Shown: piece after piece, positions 48,490 through 60,678 of the stretch
How the letters are laid out: every line of letters begins with the position of its first letter
Position numbering within the stretch: position 1 is the first letter of the stretch
Assembly: GCA_018806915.1 (NCBI GenBank)
Contig: JAGKQI010000098.1
Span: 2,914,001 to 2,978,000 of the forward strand
Reading direction: 5' to 3'
DNA: 64,000 nt
Source of the DNA: Phytophthora colocasiae
Taxonomy: Eukaryota; Oomycota; Peronosporomycetes; Peronosporales; Peronosporaceae
Notes under the pieces: generated by a model
The model's input: only the letters and a program-made list of their open reading frames with translations
Told to the model about the DNA's origin: nothing
Databases searched by the model: none
Made by a program: the position numbers and the translations under genes

Positions 48490-50316
48490 TGTATTTGAGG
48501 AGCGCCTAGACGATCGACCGATGCCTAGACTGCTGTGACTACCGATTCTCTTCAAGCAGACTGCAGGGATCTTCTATGGTAATACTACAGGCATCCAAGA
48601 TTGCGACTGGAAGTGTGTCTCCATCAATGCTCGCCTTGACGATTGCGATCGGAAGGGGTGTGGCCGTGTCCATGACCGTGTAGTTGAACTGCGGTAGCTC
48701 TTCTTTCGGAGTCTGGCAAGGTATCGCTGGGACGACTGCACCGCCAGTTGCAAGGCGAGTCGGGTGGAAGACGCCGTAGAGCGCCACCTGAACGAGCCCG
48801 AGTGCGGCGTTGACGCTGGACGGGATGATCAGGATGAGATCGAAGACGAGGAAGCCATAGACGACCCACAAGAGGTTGTTGATGGTTCCAGCGAGGATCA
48901 TGGCGAACGGCAGCGAGGCCGAGGATTTTGTTTGCAGCACGACCTTGATGGCAGCGAGCGGCGACGCGTACAGAGCGAGACTGGAAGCGACGGCGACGAT
49001 GCCGATGATCAATGTCATGGTTTGCTGCGACTGGTGCAACGCCCCGCTCTTGCCCAAGAGGACGTACACGGTCACCACAGCGTTGCAGAGTAGAGCGACG
49101 AGGCACGTCCTGAGAACGGCCTTGCGCTCCGTGGCCCAGCGGATGTAGACGGCGAGGAAGATGATGCTGAGTGCGTCTCCGATGGCGTAGGTGGTGAGCA
49201 CGGGGAACATATTGCCGGTGAGGTATCCGTAGAGCATCCTGTGAATGGAAGGCAAAGGGGGTTAGTGGTTGTGTTTATTATCGCGACAGATAACCGGGGA
49301 AGAAGTGTTCACGCACCAGATGTGGTTGCAGACCCAGAGCGCAGCGAACGGCAGGACGGATGCACTGCCGACGTTCCGGTGCCGGTGGATGCGCAGTACT
49401 GCCGACGAAGGACTGGCACACATGTAGAGCGCCGACACCGTCGTGACGACCCGCATGACGTCTTCGAATGAGGCCCCCATTGGACTTGACGACGAACGAA
49501 CTATACTAGGAAGCGGGGGACAGGCACGACCCGAGCGCCGGTGCGCTGGTGCTGGTACGTAGCAGGCTGGATGAAGTTGATTTTCAGAGTGGGGCGTCAA
49601 AGGCAAAGGGGAGAGCAGTGGACCGACCGCCTCGAGGTTTCGATATGGAGATGCGAGGATCCGTTCGGGCTTGCGTGGCGCCGGGCAGATCGAAAAACCA
49701 ACCTCTCGAGGCCCCCTCTCGCCCTCGTGTCACCACATTCCGTCCGGTTTTCGCCGAGTGTCTGCTCGTCGACATGGCATCGCAAGCTCTGGAAGTCTCG
49801 CGTGCTTGATGCTCAGCCATTCATCCGCTCCCTTCGCACCTCTCCGCCCTCAAGCAGACACACCTCTCAGCTAACCCCAGGTGGACGGACGCACCCTCCT
49901 CTCTCAGTAAACCCCGAGTAAATCCGGGATGCACCGGAAGATCCACGGAGACCTCGATAGAGACAGGCACAAGTGGAGGAAAAAGAATGTGGAGATTCCC
50001 CATGACGCAGCTCTTCAACTTGAGAATGGAGCCATGTCCACGAGCGGGGACGACGTGGTAGGCCAGACGCTGACGCCACGCTCATCCCGTTTGATTTTTC
50101 CGAAATTGGCCTCCAGTCCGCGAGGGTCCTGGCGCATTGCTGAAAGTCTGTAGGGATCGGCAGCGCACACGGTCAGCTCTCGCTCGAAATCCGAGCACAT
50201 ATTTTTGGAGGCTGTTGCTGACCAACAACCTGCTGCAGGACAGATATTGCGTGCGTCTGTAGAATATGTGACGAGGCTCGTGCTCGAATCTGCCTGAAAA
50301 ATGCTGAAGATGTTAC
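48490..50316 (-). repeat. left arm of large SWEET inverted repeat (1827 bp)
   Basis: The reverse complement matches 50608-52444 over its full length with few substitutions and small indels near the inner end. It includes the whole SWEET gene, 3' flank and about 0.8 kb upstream. Confidence 0.93.
48539..49480 (-). CDS. SWEET (MtN3/saliva) sugar transporter, left copy, 287 aa
   Basis: Exons 49480-49317 and 49238-48539 (864 nt, in frame, GT-AG, donor GTGCGT). Two MtN3 triple-helix bundles joined by a linker TM, seven spans in all. The first begins M-G-A-S-F-E-D-V-M-R and includes the family motif V-G-S-A-S-V-L-P-F. The second includes A-S-L-P-F-A-M-I-L-A-G-T-I-N-N-L-L-W with the expected S-L-P and N-N-x2-W signature. 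A 75-residue cytosolic tail follows. SWEETs carry sugars by facilitated diffusion; substrate unpredictable. It differs from the right copy at about four residues (for example I/V in M-T-L-I-x-G, D/E near the C-terminus). Confidence 0.93.
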
Positions 50317-50607
50317 TTTTTTTACAGTCGTCCACCGTAACTCTTATTCTTGAACAACGTCGGTCAAGTCGAATCGCAGGCGTTTTATCATGCTGGTCCT
50401 CTCCACAGAAACTGCTAGTTATGAAATCTTTCCCAGCGTATAATGCTTAGGACTTATGTTAGCGGTTGTTGTAGGTCCCCTTTCGCGGATCTATTTAGCA
50501 ATGCTATCTTAGCATACATACACGTCTTTTCAATATAAAATTAAAGAGTCCCGGTATTTCACAAGCAGGAAGGTCGTTGACCTGCACCGTTTCCTTAACA
50601 AAAGTAT
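50317..50607. other. central spacer of the SWEET inverted repeat
   Basis: 291 bp of unique sequence between arms. No gene or motif recognised. A spacer this short makes the locus a near-palindrome. Confidence 0.7.
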
Positions 50608-52444
50608 GTAACATCTTCAGCATTTTCAAGCAGACTCGTTCTGGACGGAGCACGAGCCTCGTCACATATTCTACAGACGCACGCAATATCTGTCCTGCAG
50701 CAGGTTGTTGGCCAGCAACAGCCTCCAAAAATATGTGCTCGGATTTCGAGCGAGAGCTGACCGTGTGCGCTGCCGATCCCTACAGACTTTCAGCAATGCG
50801 CCAGGACCCTCGCGGACTGGAGGCCAATTTCGGAAAAATCAAACGGGATGAGCGTGGCGTCAGCGTCTGGCCTACCACGTCGTCCCCGCTCGTGGACATG
50901 GCTCCATTCTCAAGTTGAAGAGCTGCGTCATGGGGAATCTCCACATTCTTTTTCCTCCACTTGTGCCTGTCTCTATCGAGGTCTCCGTGGATCTTCCGGT
51001 GCATCCCGGATTTACTCGGGGTTTACTGAGAGAGGAGGGTGCGTCCGTCCACCTGGGGTTAGCTGAGAGGTGTGTCTGCTTGAGGGCGGAGAGGTGCGAA
51101 GGGAGCGGATGAATGGCTGAGCATCAAGCACGCGAGACTTCCAGAGCTTGCGATGCCATGTCGACGAGCAGACACTCGGCGAAAACCGGACGGAATGTGG
51201 TGACACGAGGGCGAGAGGGGGCCTCGAGAGGTTGGTTTTTCGATCTGCCCGGCGCCACGCAAGCCCGAACGGATCCTCGCATCTCCATATCGAAACCTCG
51301 AGGCGGTCGGTCCACTGCTCTCCCCTTTGCCTTTGACGCCCCACTTGAAAATCAACTTCATCCAGCTCAAGCTACGTACCAGCACCAGCGCACCGGCGCT
51401 CGGGTCGTGCCTGTCCCCCGCTTCCTAGTATAGTTCGTTCGTCGTCAAGTCCAATGGGGGCCTCATTCGAAGACGTCATGCGGGTCGTCACGACGGTGTC
51501 GGCGCTCTACATGTGTGCCAGTCCTTCGTCGGCAGTACTGCGCATCCACCGGCACCGGAACGTCGGCAGTGCATCCGTCCTGCCGTTCGCTGCGCTCTGG
51601 GTCTGCAACCACATCTGGTGCGTGAACACTTCTTCCCCGGTTATCTGTCGCGATAATAAACACAACCACTAACCCCCTTTGCCTTCCATTCACAGGATGC
51701 TCTACGGATACCTCACCGGCAATATGTTCCCCGTGCTCACCACCTACGCCATCGGAGACGCACTCAGCATCATCTTCCTCGCCGTCTACATCCGCTGGGC
51801 CACGGAGCGCAAGGCCGTTCTCAGGACGTGCCTCGTCGCTCTACTCTGCAACGCTGTGGTAACCGTGTACGTCCTCTTGGGCAAGAGCGGGGCGTTGCAC
51901 CAGTCGCAGCAAACCATGACATTGATCGTCGGCATCGTCGCCGTCGCTTCCAGTCTCGCTCTGTACGCGTCGCCGCTCGCTGCCATCAAGGTCGTGCTGC
52001 AAACAAAATCCTCGGCCTCGCTGCCGTTCGCCATGATCCTCGCTGGAACCATCAACAACCTCTTGTGGGTCGTCTATGGCTTCCTCGTCTTCGATCTCAT
52101 CCTGATCATCCCGTCCAGCGTCAACGCCGCACTCGGACTCGTTCAGGTGGCGCTCTACGGCGTCTTCCACCCGTCTCGCCTTGCAGCTGGAGGTGCAGTC
52201 GTCCCAGCGATACCTTGCCAGACTCCGAAAGAAGAGCTACCGCAGTTCAACTACACGGTCATGGACACGGCCACACCCCTTCCGATCGCAATCGTCAAGG
52301 CGAGCATTGATGGAGACACACTTCCAGTCGCAATCTTGGACGCCTGTAGTATTACCATAGAAGAGCCCTGCAGTCTGCTTGAAGAGAATCGGTAGTCACA
52401 GCAGTCTAGGCATCGGTCGATCGTCTAGGCGCTCCTCAAATACA
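50608..52444 (+). repeat. right arm of large SWEET inverted repeat (1837 bp)
   Basis: Inverted copy of 48490-50316. It is about 10 bp longer, mainly through a short insertion near 50640-50655. Confidence 0.93.
51454..52395 (+). CDS. SWEET (MtN3/saliva) sugar transporter, right copy, 287 aa
   Basis: Exons 51454-51617 and 51696-52395, with the same intron position and splice sites as the left copy. Seven-span SWEET with the same signatures (V-G-S-A-S-V-L-P-F; A-S-L-P-F-A-M-I-L-A-G-T-I-N-N). Both copies are intact, so neither is an obvious pseudogene. The two starts face each other across the palindrome centre about 2 kb apart, so transcription runs outward from it. Confidence 0.93.
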
Positions 52445-52500
52445 ATATCCAGTAGCGAAACCTTTTCTTCACAGTGATTAAGACTCACCCACCGAGTAGG

Positions 52501-55500
52501 TTAGTCATCATCTTCGTCATCTTCTGGATCGGCGTTATGAATTGATAAGCTCAGAAGTTCCATCAAGCGCTTTGTTCTCGGCAAGATCTCATCGATTGTA
52601 GTAGCGCCCAGTTCGCGCTTGAGGTCTCGCACTAAAATGCTCATCTCGCGAACTTGCCGAACCCCCACAAGGTTTGCATCGACATTTCCACCACGTACGT
52701 TCGGCTGCGTTCGAGGCGTTTCAACAACGAAATTCGGAGAATTGCCACCGTAGACATTCTGCTGCTCGGAATCTTCACCTTCAGGCCTCTTAGAGTCATG
52801 CACATGAGCAGGGTCCAGTGCATTTCCCTGCAGTCGCTCTTTGATGACATTCAAGCAGTGGATTAACGACGTATCCTTACCTACAAAATACAAGCCGGTC
52901 AGTTAGATGCCAAGCTACAGCTGCCATTTGAGTGCTACGTACTCAAGTGAAGGTGATCGCGGATTACATGAAGGAAGTTCTTCATCTCATTCACAAACAG
53001 GTAAATTTCCTATTTGGACATTGCAACAGACAACGGTTAGTGTGCATAGGATAATGATTTGACAGCATCGACCGTACATTGATCTTTGGAAGAACCCCGT
53101 CGATATTCTTGACTTGGAAAAGGTGTGAAAAATGCCTAACAATCTGGTTGATCAGCACGTTAGGTCGGCGCTGGACGGAAGAGCAACAGAGAGTTAGACA
53201 ATTCAATCCAAATTATTTCCGGGGACTACCGATAGCTTACCTCCACCTCTGCAGCAGCTTGTGTGTAGATCTCACGGTGATGAATGACGCTCTTCTCGAG
53301 TTCCACCAGGTCTGAAACAATGTGCACCGCGCGAGATAAAGTCGTTGGGTGGCTGGGACGACTTTCATTTTCCTCTTGATTGTCAAGAATGCTCGGTTCA
53401 ACCGTCCGTTTGCACAGTTCGGTGACAATTGATGCCTTAAAACTCTCCAAGGCGTGCAGTTTCCTTCGCTCTACCATCCATTGCTGCAATGTGGGAAGCA
53501 CCTGCTCCAGCTCGAACTTCGCACTATCTGCACTGTTCCCCTCGGTATTCTCATTAAGATTTAAGAAAACGAATCCACAGACATCACGGATGAATTTCTC
53601 CATACGAGGAACGGCTGCAACCACACTGCACAGCTTATCCAAACTTGGGCCGATGAGCGTGATGTCTGTCAAGTGGAGCACACGACAAACGTGCTTCACA
53701 ACCTCTAGTGTCGTCTCACGTGGAAGCGTATTCAGTCGATTCAGATGCAAGCGGTGGTTTAGGCGGTCGCGATCCACAAGCTCCTTCGTTCCCATGTACT
53801 TCCGTAACTCGTTCAGGTCGCTGGCTTCCTCCAACGCGAGCTTGTTCTCTGCCACTTGCCGTTCCAACTGATGAATGCGTCGCTGGCTGAGGCGGTAGTC
53901 GCGGATACTAGGACGCGACTCAGCCTCGAGTGTGAGATTAGCATTCTCCTCTTTCAGCTCAGCGATAGTCTCACGAGCTGCGAGAAGTTCCTGTTCGATC
54001 ATAGCGACCTTCTTGACCATCACAGCCTCACGATGCCGCAACTTCGCTGCAGCCACTTCTTGTTCGCGTCGAGCAGCTTCCAGTTGCTCCAGCATCATTT
54101 CATCAGAAGCCACAGAAGATAATCCAGGGCGGAATCGGGACCCAGAAGCGCTGCCCTGTTCTGACTGTTGTTCCCATATGGGAGGCTCGTTTTTCAGCGC
54201 TGCGCTGCCTTGTCGTGCTATGAAATTGTCCTTATCGCGAAGCTCGCTGTTCAAAGCGGATACCTGCCCCTTCAGATGCTCCATCTCTTCCTGCATTTGC
54301 TCACGTTGTGCCTCGTAAACCCCTATCGCCTCCAGAGCTTGAATATCGCGCGGATTGGCACGTCGTGGATCCCGGTCTTGAAGGTTGCGAAACGCGCGTC
54401 GATCGCGTGTCTTGTTCAGATTCTCCTTGTCCACTTGCTGCTGAAGTTTTGCCTGCATTCTCTCCACGATAACCTCCTTCGCTTTCACGCGGTGCTCGCT
54501 AACCTTCAGCTGTTGCTGCAATCGAAGACACGAGTTCTTTAGCTTCTTGCACACAAGCTCAGCACTTTCATTCTCCTTTTTCTGCAAACCCTATAGCCCA
54601 TGCAAATGCAAACATACAAGAAAATGTAAGTTAGGATACAGCAAATCCTAAAGCAAAATTTGGCGTCGCTGTATTGAGCTCCACCTTGAGACGCTGAATT
54701 TCAGCTTTTGCGTTTTCCAGAGCCTTTTGCGTGTCTTCGCTCTTCTTCTCGACACTTTGAAGCTCTCCTTCTCGTCTGCTTTGTACTCTGGAGCTGCGTT
54801 TAGATGCCAACACCAGATCTTGAATTGTCTGCACAACAGAGCAACCGCCAGACATGTCAATACCTGGACATTTACTGTAAGCATGTGAAGCTCGTACCTC
54901 ATTTTTGCGTTCCAGCTGAACACCAAAATCGTGAATAACGTTAAAAAGCGACTCTCGATCAGGCAGCACCTCGCCTGATCCAACACGACGGAAGCGAACT
55001 GCAGGAAGACCATTTCTCCTGAGAAGATCGTTCAGTCCGTTCCATGCGCCTTCATCGACCACAACTGTTTGTTCACGCACGGGGCCACGCTCGTCTCCAC
55101 TTTTGACGCTGCTGTCCTCGTCATAATCCTCTTTCTTCTCTTCAGCTGCATCATGAAATGACAATGTGCCTTCGCTTCCACTTCGAGATTGACTCAACCG
55201 ACTCACTTTGCCCATTGAACCCAGCGTTGAACCAGCGTCATTATGTTCACTGTCTTCACCAGAGTGTTCTACATTCCTCTCACCACTAAACAGCGTTCGT
55301 TGGGCAGTGGAAGCTCTTGAACCTTTAGATACTTGCGATCTCCTATCACTTCCTCTGCCTGTACTCCTCCGCTCTTCTTCTCGTGATCTTCTCGATGAAG
55401 TGCTCAGTCTTCCACCAGTCGACAATCTTGGCACACCTAACGCATCGTTCAGTTCGTCATCTAGCACTCTTCCAGAAGAAGCAGAAGAACCAGAATGCAC

Positions 55501-56076
55501 TGGAGATGGCGGAAGAGATGGCAGCGACGTTGAAGACGCTGCAGACACCAGAACGGCAGCGTTCACCCCTTGAAGTGATGAGATCGACGTGTCCACTGCA
55601 ACATGTGGCAGCCCCAGCATTGGAGCGGACGAAGCCACAGACGGGGGTGGCGATAGTGGCTCTTGGTCTCTAGTATTGCTTCTTGGGGGATTATGACTAG
55701 TCAGAGAGAACTCGGACCCTCCAAATAGCATCGACCTGTCCAGCGAGTCGTCCTGCTTCTCCTGCCAGGACCTAATTTCTTCGTCTTCTTCTCGTTCACT
55801 AGTTCTGTCTCCACTGAGTCTCTGTTGGTGTGCGTCTTCCTCTGTCCCTTGTTGTTGTGCTAGTAATAAATCTTCATCTTCCAGTAATACAAAGCGCGGG
55901 GACCCATTATTCCTACTTGGAGGGACCGGTTGGCGCTCCTCCGCGTCACTCAGCAGCAGCTCATCGTCCAGTAGCTCATCTCCACTCATAGACGCGAGTC
56001 CCAGCGCTCCATCCGAGATACTGAATCCATTATCCCGCAGAAACTGGTCCACACTTGACAAGCTTTCGTCCTCCAT
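52501..56076 (-). CDS. CEP70-like centrosomal/basal-body protein, 6 exons, 1070 aa
   Basis: Exons (minus): 56076-54898, 54828-54685, 54590-53241, 53170-53078, 53009-52943, 52880-52501 (3213 nt, in frame, GT-AG). Residues 1-330 are acidic/serine-rich and disordered. Then comes a W-N-G-L-N-D-L-L-R-R-N-G-L-P block, the CEP70-family start (W-x-S-L-N-x-L-L-x2-x-G). Long coiled coils follow (about 380-700), including S-I-R-D-Y-R-L-S-Q-R-R-I-H-Q-L-E-R. The helical C-terminus has V-R-H-F-S-H-L-F-Q-V-K-N-I-D-G-V-L-P-K-I-N, matching the family's H-F-Q-K-L-F-x-V-x-x-L-x-G-V-Y-P-x-x-N box. CEP70 binds gamma-tubulin and supports microtubule and cilium organisation, which fits zoospores. The family call is from remembered motifs. 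First ATG in frame at 56076. Confidence 0.8.
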
Positions 56077-56121
56077 CACGGTATAATTCAAAACTGGAGA
56101 AATGGACTATGACACACCAAC

Positions 56122-56141
56122 AAAACACTAAATAGTGTTTT
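56122..56141. promoter_or_regulatory. perfect 9-bp-arm palindrome in divergent promoter
   Basis: AAAACACTA / TAGTGTTTT arms flank two bases, midway in the 109-bp gap between the divergent CEP70-like and DnaJ starts. A dimeric regulator site is plausible. An Inr-like CCATTTCTCCAGTTTT for the CEP70-like gene lies beside it (minus strand, about 56089-56104). Confidence 0.4.
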
Positions 56142-56185
56142 ACACATAAAGTTGAATGATGGTCGTTTATTTTCCACAGAACACA

Positions 56186-57269
56186 ATGCGGACGAAGTTG
56201 TGGGCGTTCCTGGCGCTTTTCCTGCTGCTCTCAGGCGTCTGTAGCTTCGCGGAGGACCCGTACAAGGTCCTGGGTATTAAACGCTCAGCCTCTGAAGCTG
56301 AGATTAAGCGGGCATATCGCTCTCTCGCGTTGAAATGGCATCCGGATAAAAATCGGAATAATCCAGATGCGGAACAGCAATTTATGCGTATTGGAGAGGC
56401 TTACGACCGTCTTACCAATGCCCCGGCGGCTGCAGAACAGGATAGACGTCAGAGGCAACAGAATTTCTATCGACAACAGCAGCAGCAGCGCTACGGAGGC
56501 TACGGACGGGGGTACGGAGGTTACGGTGGAGGTTATGACTACAGCTATCAACAGCATTGGGATCTATCGCATTTAACGACGCCCTTCTTGCTCATGGTGC
56601 TGTTTGCTGTGGTGATGGGGCTCATGTCCGTTGGGAATAAGGTGGAGGATGCTAATCCAGAGGCTGGAGCTGCTGAAACCCCGACGGAATTGAAGAAAAA
56701 TCCATTGGCACAATTGGCCAAAGTGTTTGCTCCTTCGATATATGAGCTGAATCCGCTGTATTTAACTGCGAGGGGAAAGAGAACGCTAGTTTTCTTTGTA
56801 GATGATACGCAGCACGGATGCAGTGTGAGAGGTACGTGGAGATACGTAGGCAATGATATTTTTTTACTAAATATTTTCTTGTGAGTAGATCAGTTTAGTA
56901 TTGCTGAAAAGCTGGCAACCGAATTCCAGCGTGACCCACTGACGTTCTGTTGGGTGGATCTAAACATGCAACCGGCGGACAAACGAGCGCTGTGGCAGAC
57001 GCAGTTCGGAAACACAACATTACGTACGTCGGTGTAAATGTTAGGGTGGTTTTGAGGAGATGCTGAGAGTGTGTGAATGCTGGTTTTCTCTGTGTGCAGC
57101 ATTCGTTGTGAGCCTCAGCTACAAGGGCAAGAAAATCTCGCTGCTACCTCCTCGTGGAAACAGCGGCAATGGTCGAGTGGAGCTGGAGAACGACGTCCGA
57201 AAGTGGCTAGTGCGTCTAGCAGGTGGTGAGATCTCGCAGGTGCCGTCCACACCCGGTCTCTTTGACTAG
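56186..57269 (+). CDS. ER DnaJ protein with TM and thioredoxin-like C-terminal domain, 316 aa
   Basis: Exons 56186-56831, 56889-57023 and 57100-57269 (951 nt, in frame). I chose ATG 56186 because it gives a clean signal peptide (M-R-T-K-L-W-A-F-L-A-L-F-L-L-L). The upstream ATGs at 56156/56159 would add ten residues and overlap the promoter. The J domain (24-88) has the H-P-D triad at 52-54, followed by a Q/G/Y-rich linker and a TM (about 135-155). The C-terminal region reads L-V-F-F-V-D-D-T-Q-H-G-C-S-V ... F-C-W-V-D-L-N ... P-F-V-V-S, a thioredoxin-like fold without a C-x2-C site. It resembles DNAJC16-type ER co-chaperones. Shares a divergent promoter with the CEP70-like gene. Confidence 0.85.
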
Positions 57270-57335
57270 GAAATAAAGTGGACTGCTAGAATGTCGCGGT
57301 AAGCACTGCACAAACAGCAATGGACTCTTGTAATT

Positions 57336-60300
57336 TTATGTCCTATTTTTCTCAACGGGTGAAGACTTCTCTGTGGCAGCGCCGTCGTGCGGCAAGGTTA
57401 GTGAACGACGATGTGTACGCTGGCGAACAAGAGGGGGAGCGTGGTCATCTATCCAGTGCTGCTCATCGAAGCGATCTCCAAGCATCCCAACGCTTGGAAC
57501 TCGGCGCAAGCTATCCGGCTGGGGCTGCGGCTGGGGCCTCTCCATCATCGCCCTCAATTGCTGTTCCAGATCATTCTGGCGGCTCGCTACATTTCGTATC
57601 TCGGTGAGGAGCAGCTCCAAGTTCGAGTCCAACCGATCAACTGGTAGCTGTGATGATTCTGGTTCACGTAGGAGGAGTGAATGTGTTTCAGGTGAGATGC
57701 CATTTGCGACATTGGTCGCGGACTTTAGTCTTCGTAGTGGAGACTCTTGTCGAATTGTGGGAGTTTCTTTCTCCGTTGAAGGTAAATCAGCTCGTATCGA
57801 TCCATCAGTATTGATCTTCGGTAGCCTGATCACTCCATTCCGTCCACGCTGATGCGAAGGAGACGACAACGAACTCGTAGGAGCCGACACCAAACCCTGA
57901 GTTGCTGCCAAAGCGACTGCGGGATCCAACACCGACGACAGCCGATGAGCAGATCCAGTGGAAATAGCAAGATGCTGAGGAATTAAAGCCGGCGGGTTTG
58001 CTACGAGTGGTTGAGGCTGGAGTACATGGTTCGCTTCGACGTGTTGTTGGAAGTGCATGTGATTTGGCTGCGATTGAGCATTTCCAAACGATAAGGTGCG
58101 GCTGCTGCTCATTGCAGAACTCCTTCGGCCGATCTTTGGTGCCACTGCAAACTCCTGCAAGAATGGAAGGCTATTTGCCGCTACTCCAGCGGGGAGGACC
58201 GCTTCTACGCCTTCAGCACGCCACATCATGGCCAAACCTTGCAGTAACGTTCGCGACTTCCCTCCACTCTCGTAAATCAACGTCAGCGCCTTTCGAGAAC
58301 GTAAAGTGGCGAGTTGTCGCGCAGATCGCATCGTGATCGGATGGGACAGAAGCACCCGCAGAATTTGCTCGCGGTCGATACAGTGCGTCTCGCAGAAATC
58401 AAGAGCCTGGATGGTGGCAAGACGAGGTTTGCGGGGATTGGCGATGCTGAACTCACCGAAGCAAGTGTTCGGCCCGAAGAGAGCCACCTTGGTCAATCCT
58501 AGCAGAACCTGAGCGTGTCCAACGAAGAGGAAATACATTTCTGACCCGTAATCTCCCTGGCTGATGATGTCTTCACCTGGAAGATAGCACTGCACATGCA
58601 TGCGCAGATACAAGTCGTGGATGAATTCGGCGCTACATCCTGCTAGAAACGGCATTTTCTTGGGCATCATGTCTTCGCAGAAACGGTCGGCCACTTTGGT
58701 GCGGATGACACTGGCCATCCGCTCCACAATGGCTCGGTCTCGTTCCTTGTTCTCGCCGCGAGCAGCTTTTCGCCAGTGGAACGTATTGGCTCGGACTTTG
58801 TCACGTAAAGCTCGAGAAAGCATTCGATCTTGCATGAATGCGTTGATTTGGTCCATATCTCGTCGGTATGCTGCATCACTCTCATAAAGCTGCTGAAAGA
58901 GTGACACGACGTTTGTGATGCCGTAGGCGAAGACTCCACCTCCGACAATCATTGCGGCAATGGAGAAGAGTCTTCCAGCATTCGTTTTTACTGTGACTGA
59001 TAGAGCAATAACGGCACGAAACAAGTAAGTGGAGGAGCCCGAACTAAACTCAAGAGCGGGTTACGTACTATCGCCATAGCCGACGGTGGTCATGGTCATC
59101 ATCGACCAGTAGAAAGCCGCGATGTACCGAGTTTTGACCTCGGAATCCTGTAGAACGCGAGCCCCAAGCGCCAATTCCAGTTGATCGTCGTCGTTAAACG
59201 CCAAGTAGGCGAATACACAGCTGAAGACGTGCGAGAGCGACAGTACAACGTACAGGAAGCTCCCGAGACTGCTCACTTTGGAGGAAATGAGCAGCGAATA
59301 CTCGAGACGTCGCTGAAGACGCGGTAGTCCGAGGACTCGCATCAATCTTAAACATCGCGCAGCAGGATACAACCACGCAGCTTGAACTGAAAACTGGAAT
59401 AGGGAGTTTGAAGCAGATCTACCCTTTACGTACGCTTCTGGATCGTGCCACTCAAAAATGGCGTAGAACGGGATGGTGAAGAGCAATTCTGGTACAAACC
59501 AACCGCGTATGTAATGTCGGAAAATAGAGGTGAGTGAGAAGTGAAGCTTGCCGTCGTCTTCTACTGCAGTATTAAAACTAGGAACAAAACGTTAGAAAAG
59601 TACATGCATGTAGGTGAATAAAAACCAAACACTTACTTGAGCAGGATGTCTACAAGAAACAAAGAGTCGATAAACAGGTCTAAGTGGAGAAGGTTGCTTC
59701 TTATAGCATTGTTCATGTCGAAACAAAGCTCGAACGGCACGATAATGAGAACCCCTAAACAGAAATGTAAGCGATCTGACAAAGAAATAAGCAACAGAAT
59801 AAAACAGCGTACATGTCGTCAGGAATAAGGTAATTGTATCCCAAATCGATCGAATACGTCCGTGCGGGTGCAGCACGTGTCTTCGAAGCATTTTAAAGTC
59901 CGATCCGCCCAGTCGGTGGGCAAAATATGCCATTTCGTCCTCGTCCTCGGAAATAAACGGCCGCATCTCAAAGTCAAGGTCGTCTAACTCTTCCTCTTCA
60001 TCATCGTGGTCGAAGTCATCGCTCTCCATTTCATCATTGTCGTCATAGTCCGATCGCGGCTTGACTTTTTTCTCCGGCATATCGTACACGTAATTACTCA
60101 CGACTTCAGGAGCTTCTTGCTTGTCAAGGTTGTTTACTGCAACTTTGGATGATTGAAAACTTCGAGCGCTAATGGAAGGTTTGTGCAGCTTTCGAGTGCT
60201 CCAAGCGGCTTGGAGCATCTGCACCGAACTCGAGCGTCCGAATGATCCAGCTGGCGAAAGTAGAGTCGTGTTTCTCTCTCGAGTACTGTGCCCTTCCCGT

Positions 60301-60512
60301 CGACTTCTTGCTTCATATCGACTGCGCTCTTCTCGTCTGGCAGTTGGCACTCGGGAATTCCGAGACCGCCTCGACCAGGGACTCACTTTACTCTTACTGT
60401 TTGGGGATGGCGGGGTATGCCGATGCAGTAAAGCGTCCAGCATCGACAGCGCTAGAGTTCCCAGACGACCAGGAGGAGGGTTATTACCGGGAACATTGTC
60501 TTGACCCCTCAT
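57336..60512 (-). CDS. voltage-gated K+ channel with cyclic-nucleotide-binding domain, 4 exons, 995 aa
   Basis: Exons (minus): 60512-59813, 59754-59637, 59577-59069, 58996-57336 (2988 nt, in frame). Residues 1-215 are disordered with a long acidic D/E tract. Six TM spans follow; S4 is Arg-rich (A-A-R-C-L-R-L-M-R-V-L-G-L-P-R-L-Q-R-R) and the selectivity filter T-V-G-Y-G-D is at 437-442. A C-linker and a CNBD follow (Y-L-P-G-E-D-I-I-S-Q-G-D-Y-G-S-E-M-Y-F ... F-G-E-F-S-I-A-N-P), then a disordered tail with a final coiled coil. In the CNBD the usual cAMP-contacting R-T-A loop reads N-P-R-K-P-R, so ligand binding is uncertain. EAG/HCN/plant-shaker-type family. First ATG in frame at 60512. It converges with the DnaJ gene (66 bp). 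Confidence 0.9.
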
Positions 60513-60678
60513 CCATACACTTGACAATAAGTTAGCTAGCGATCAAGGAACAGGAAGCATGCAGCACGAACGGAAATAAATATCTGATGAAAATACCTTG
60601 TACTTGCCGGCTCACATCGAAACTCCCGCTTTTCAAAACCCTAAAAGTGACAAACTACAACGAGTTCGTGGAGTGTAC

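Noticed and set aside
48764..52170. Acidic ORFs antisense to both SWEET genes
   Set aside because: Shadow frames of the SWEET exons; identical behaviour in both arms follows from the inverted repeat.
59394..59433. Possible 40-nt intron (GTACGT...CAG) between S3 and S4 of the K+ channel
   Set aside because: Removing 40 nt shifts the frame away from the S4 and pore sequence, which lie in the same frame as the upstream part when it is kept.
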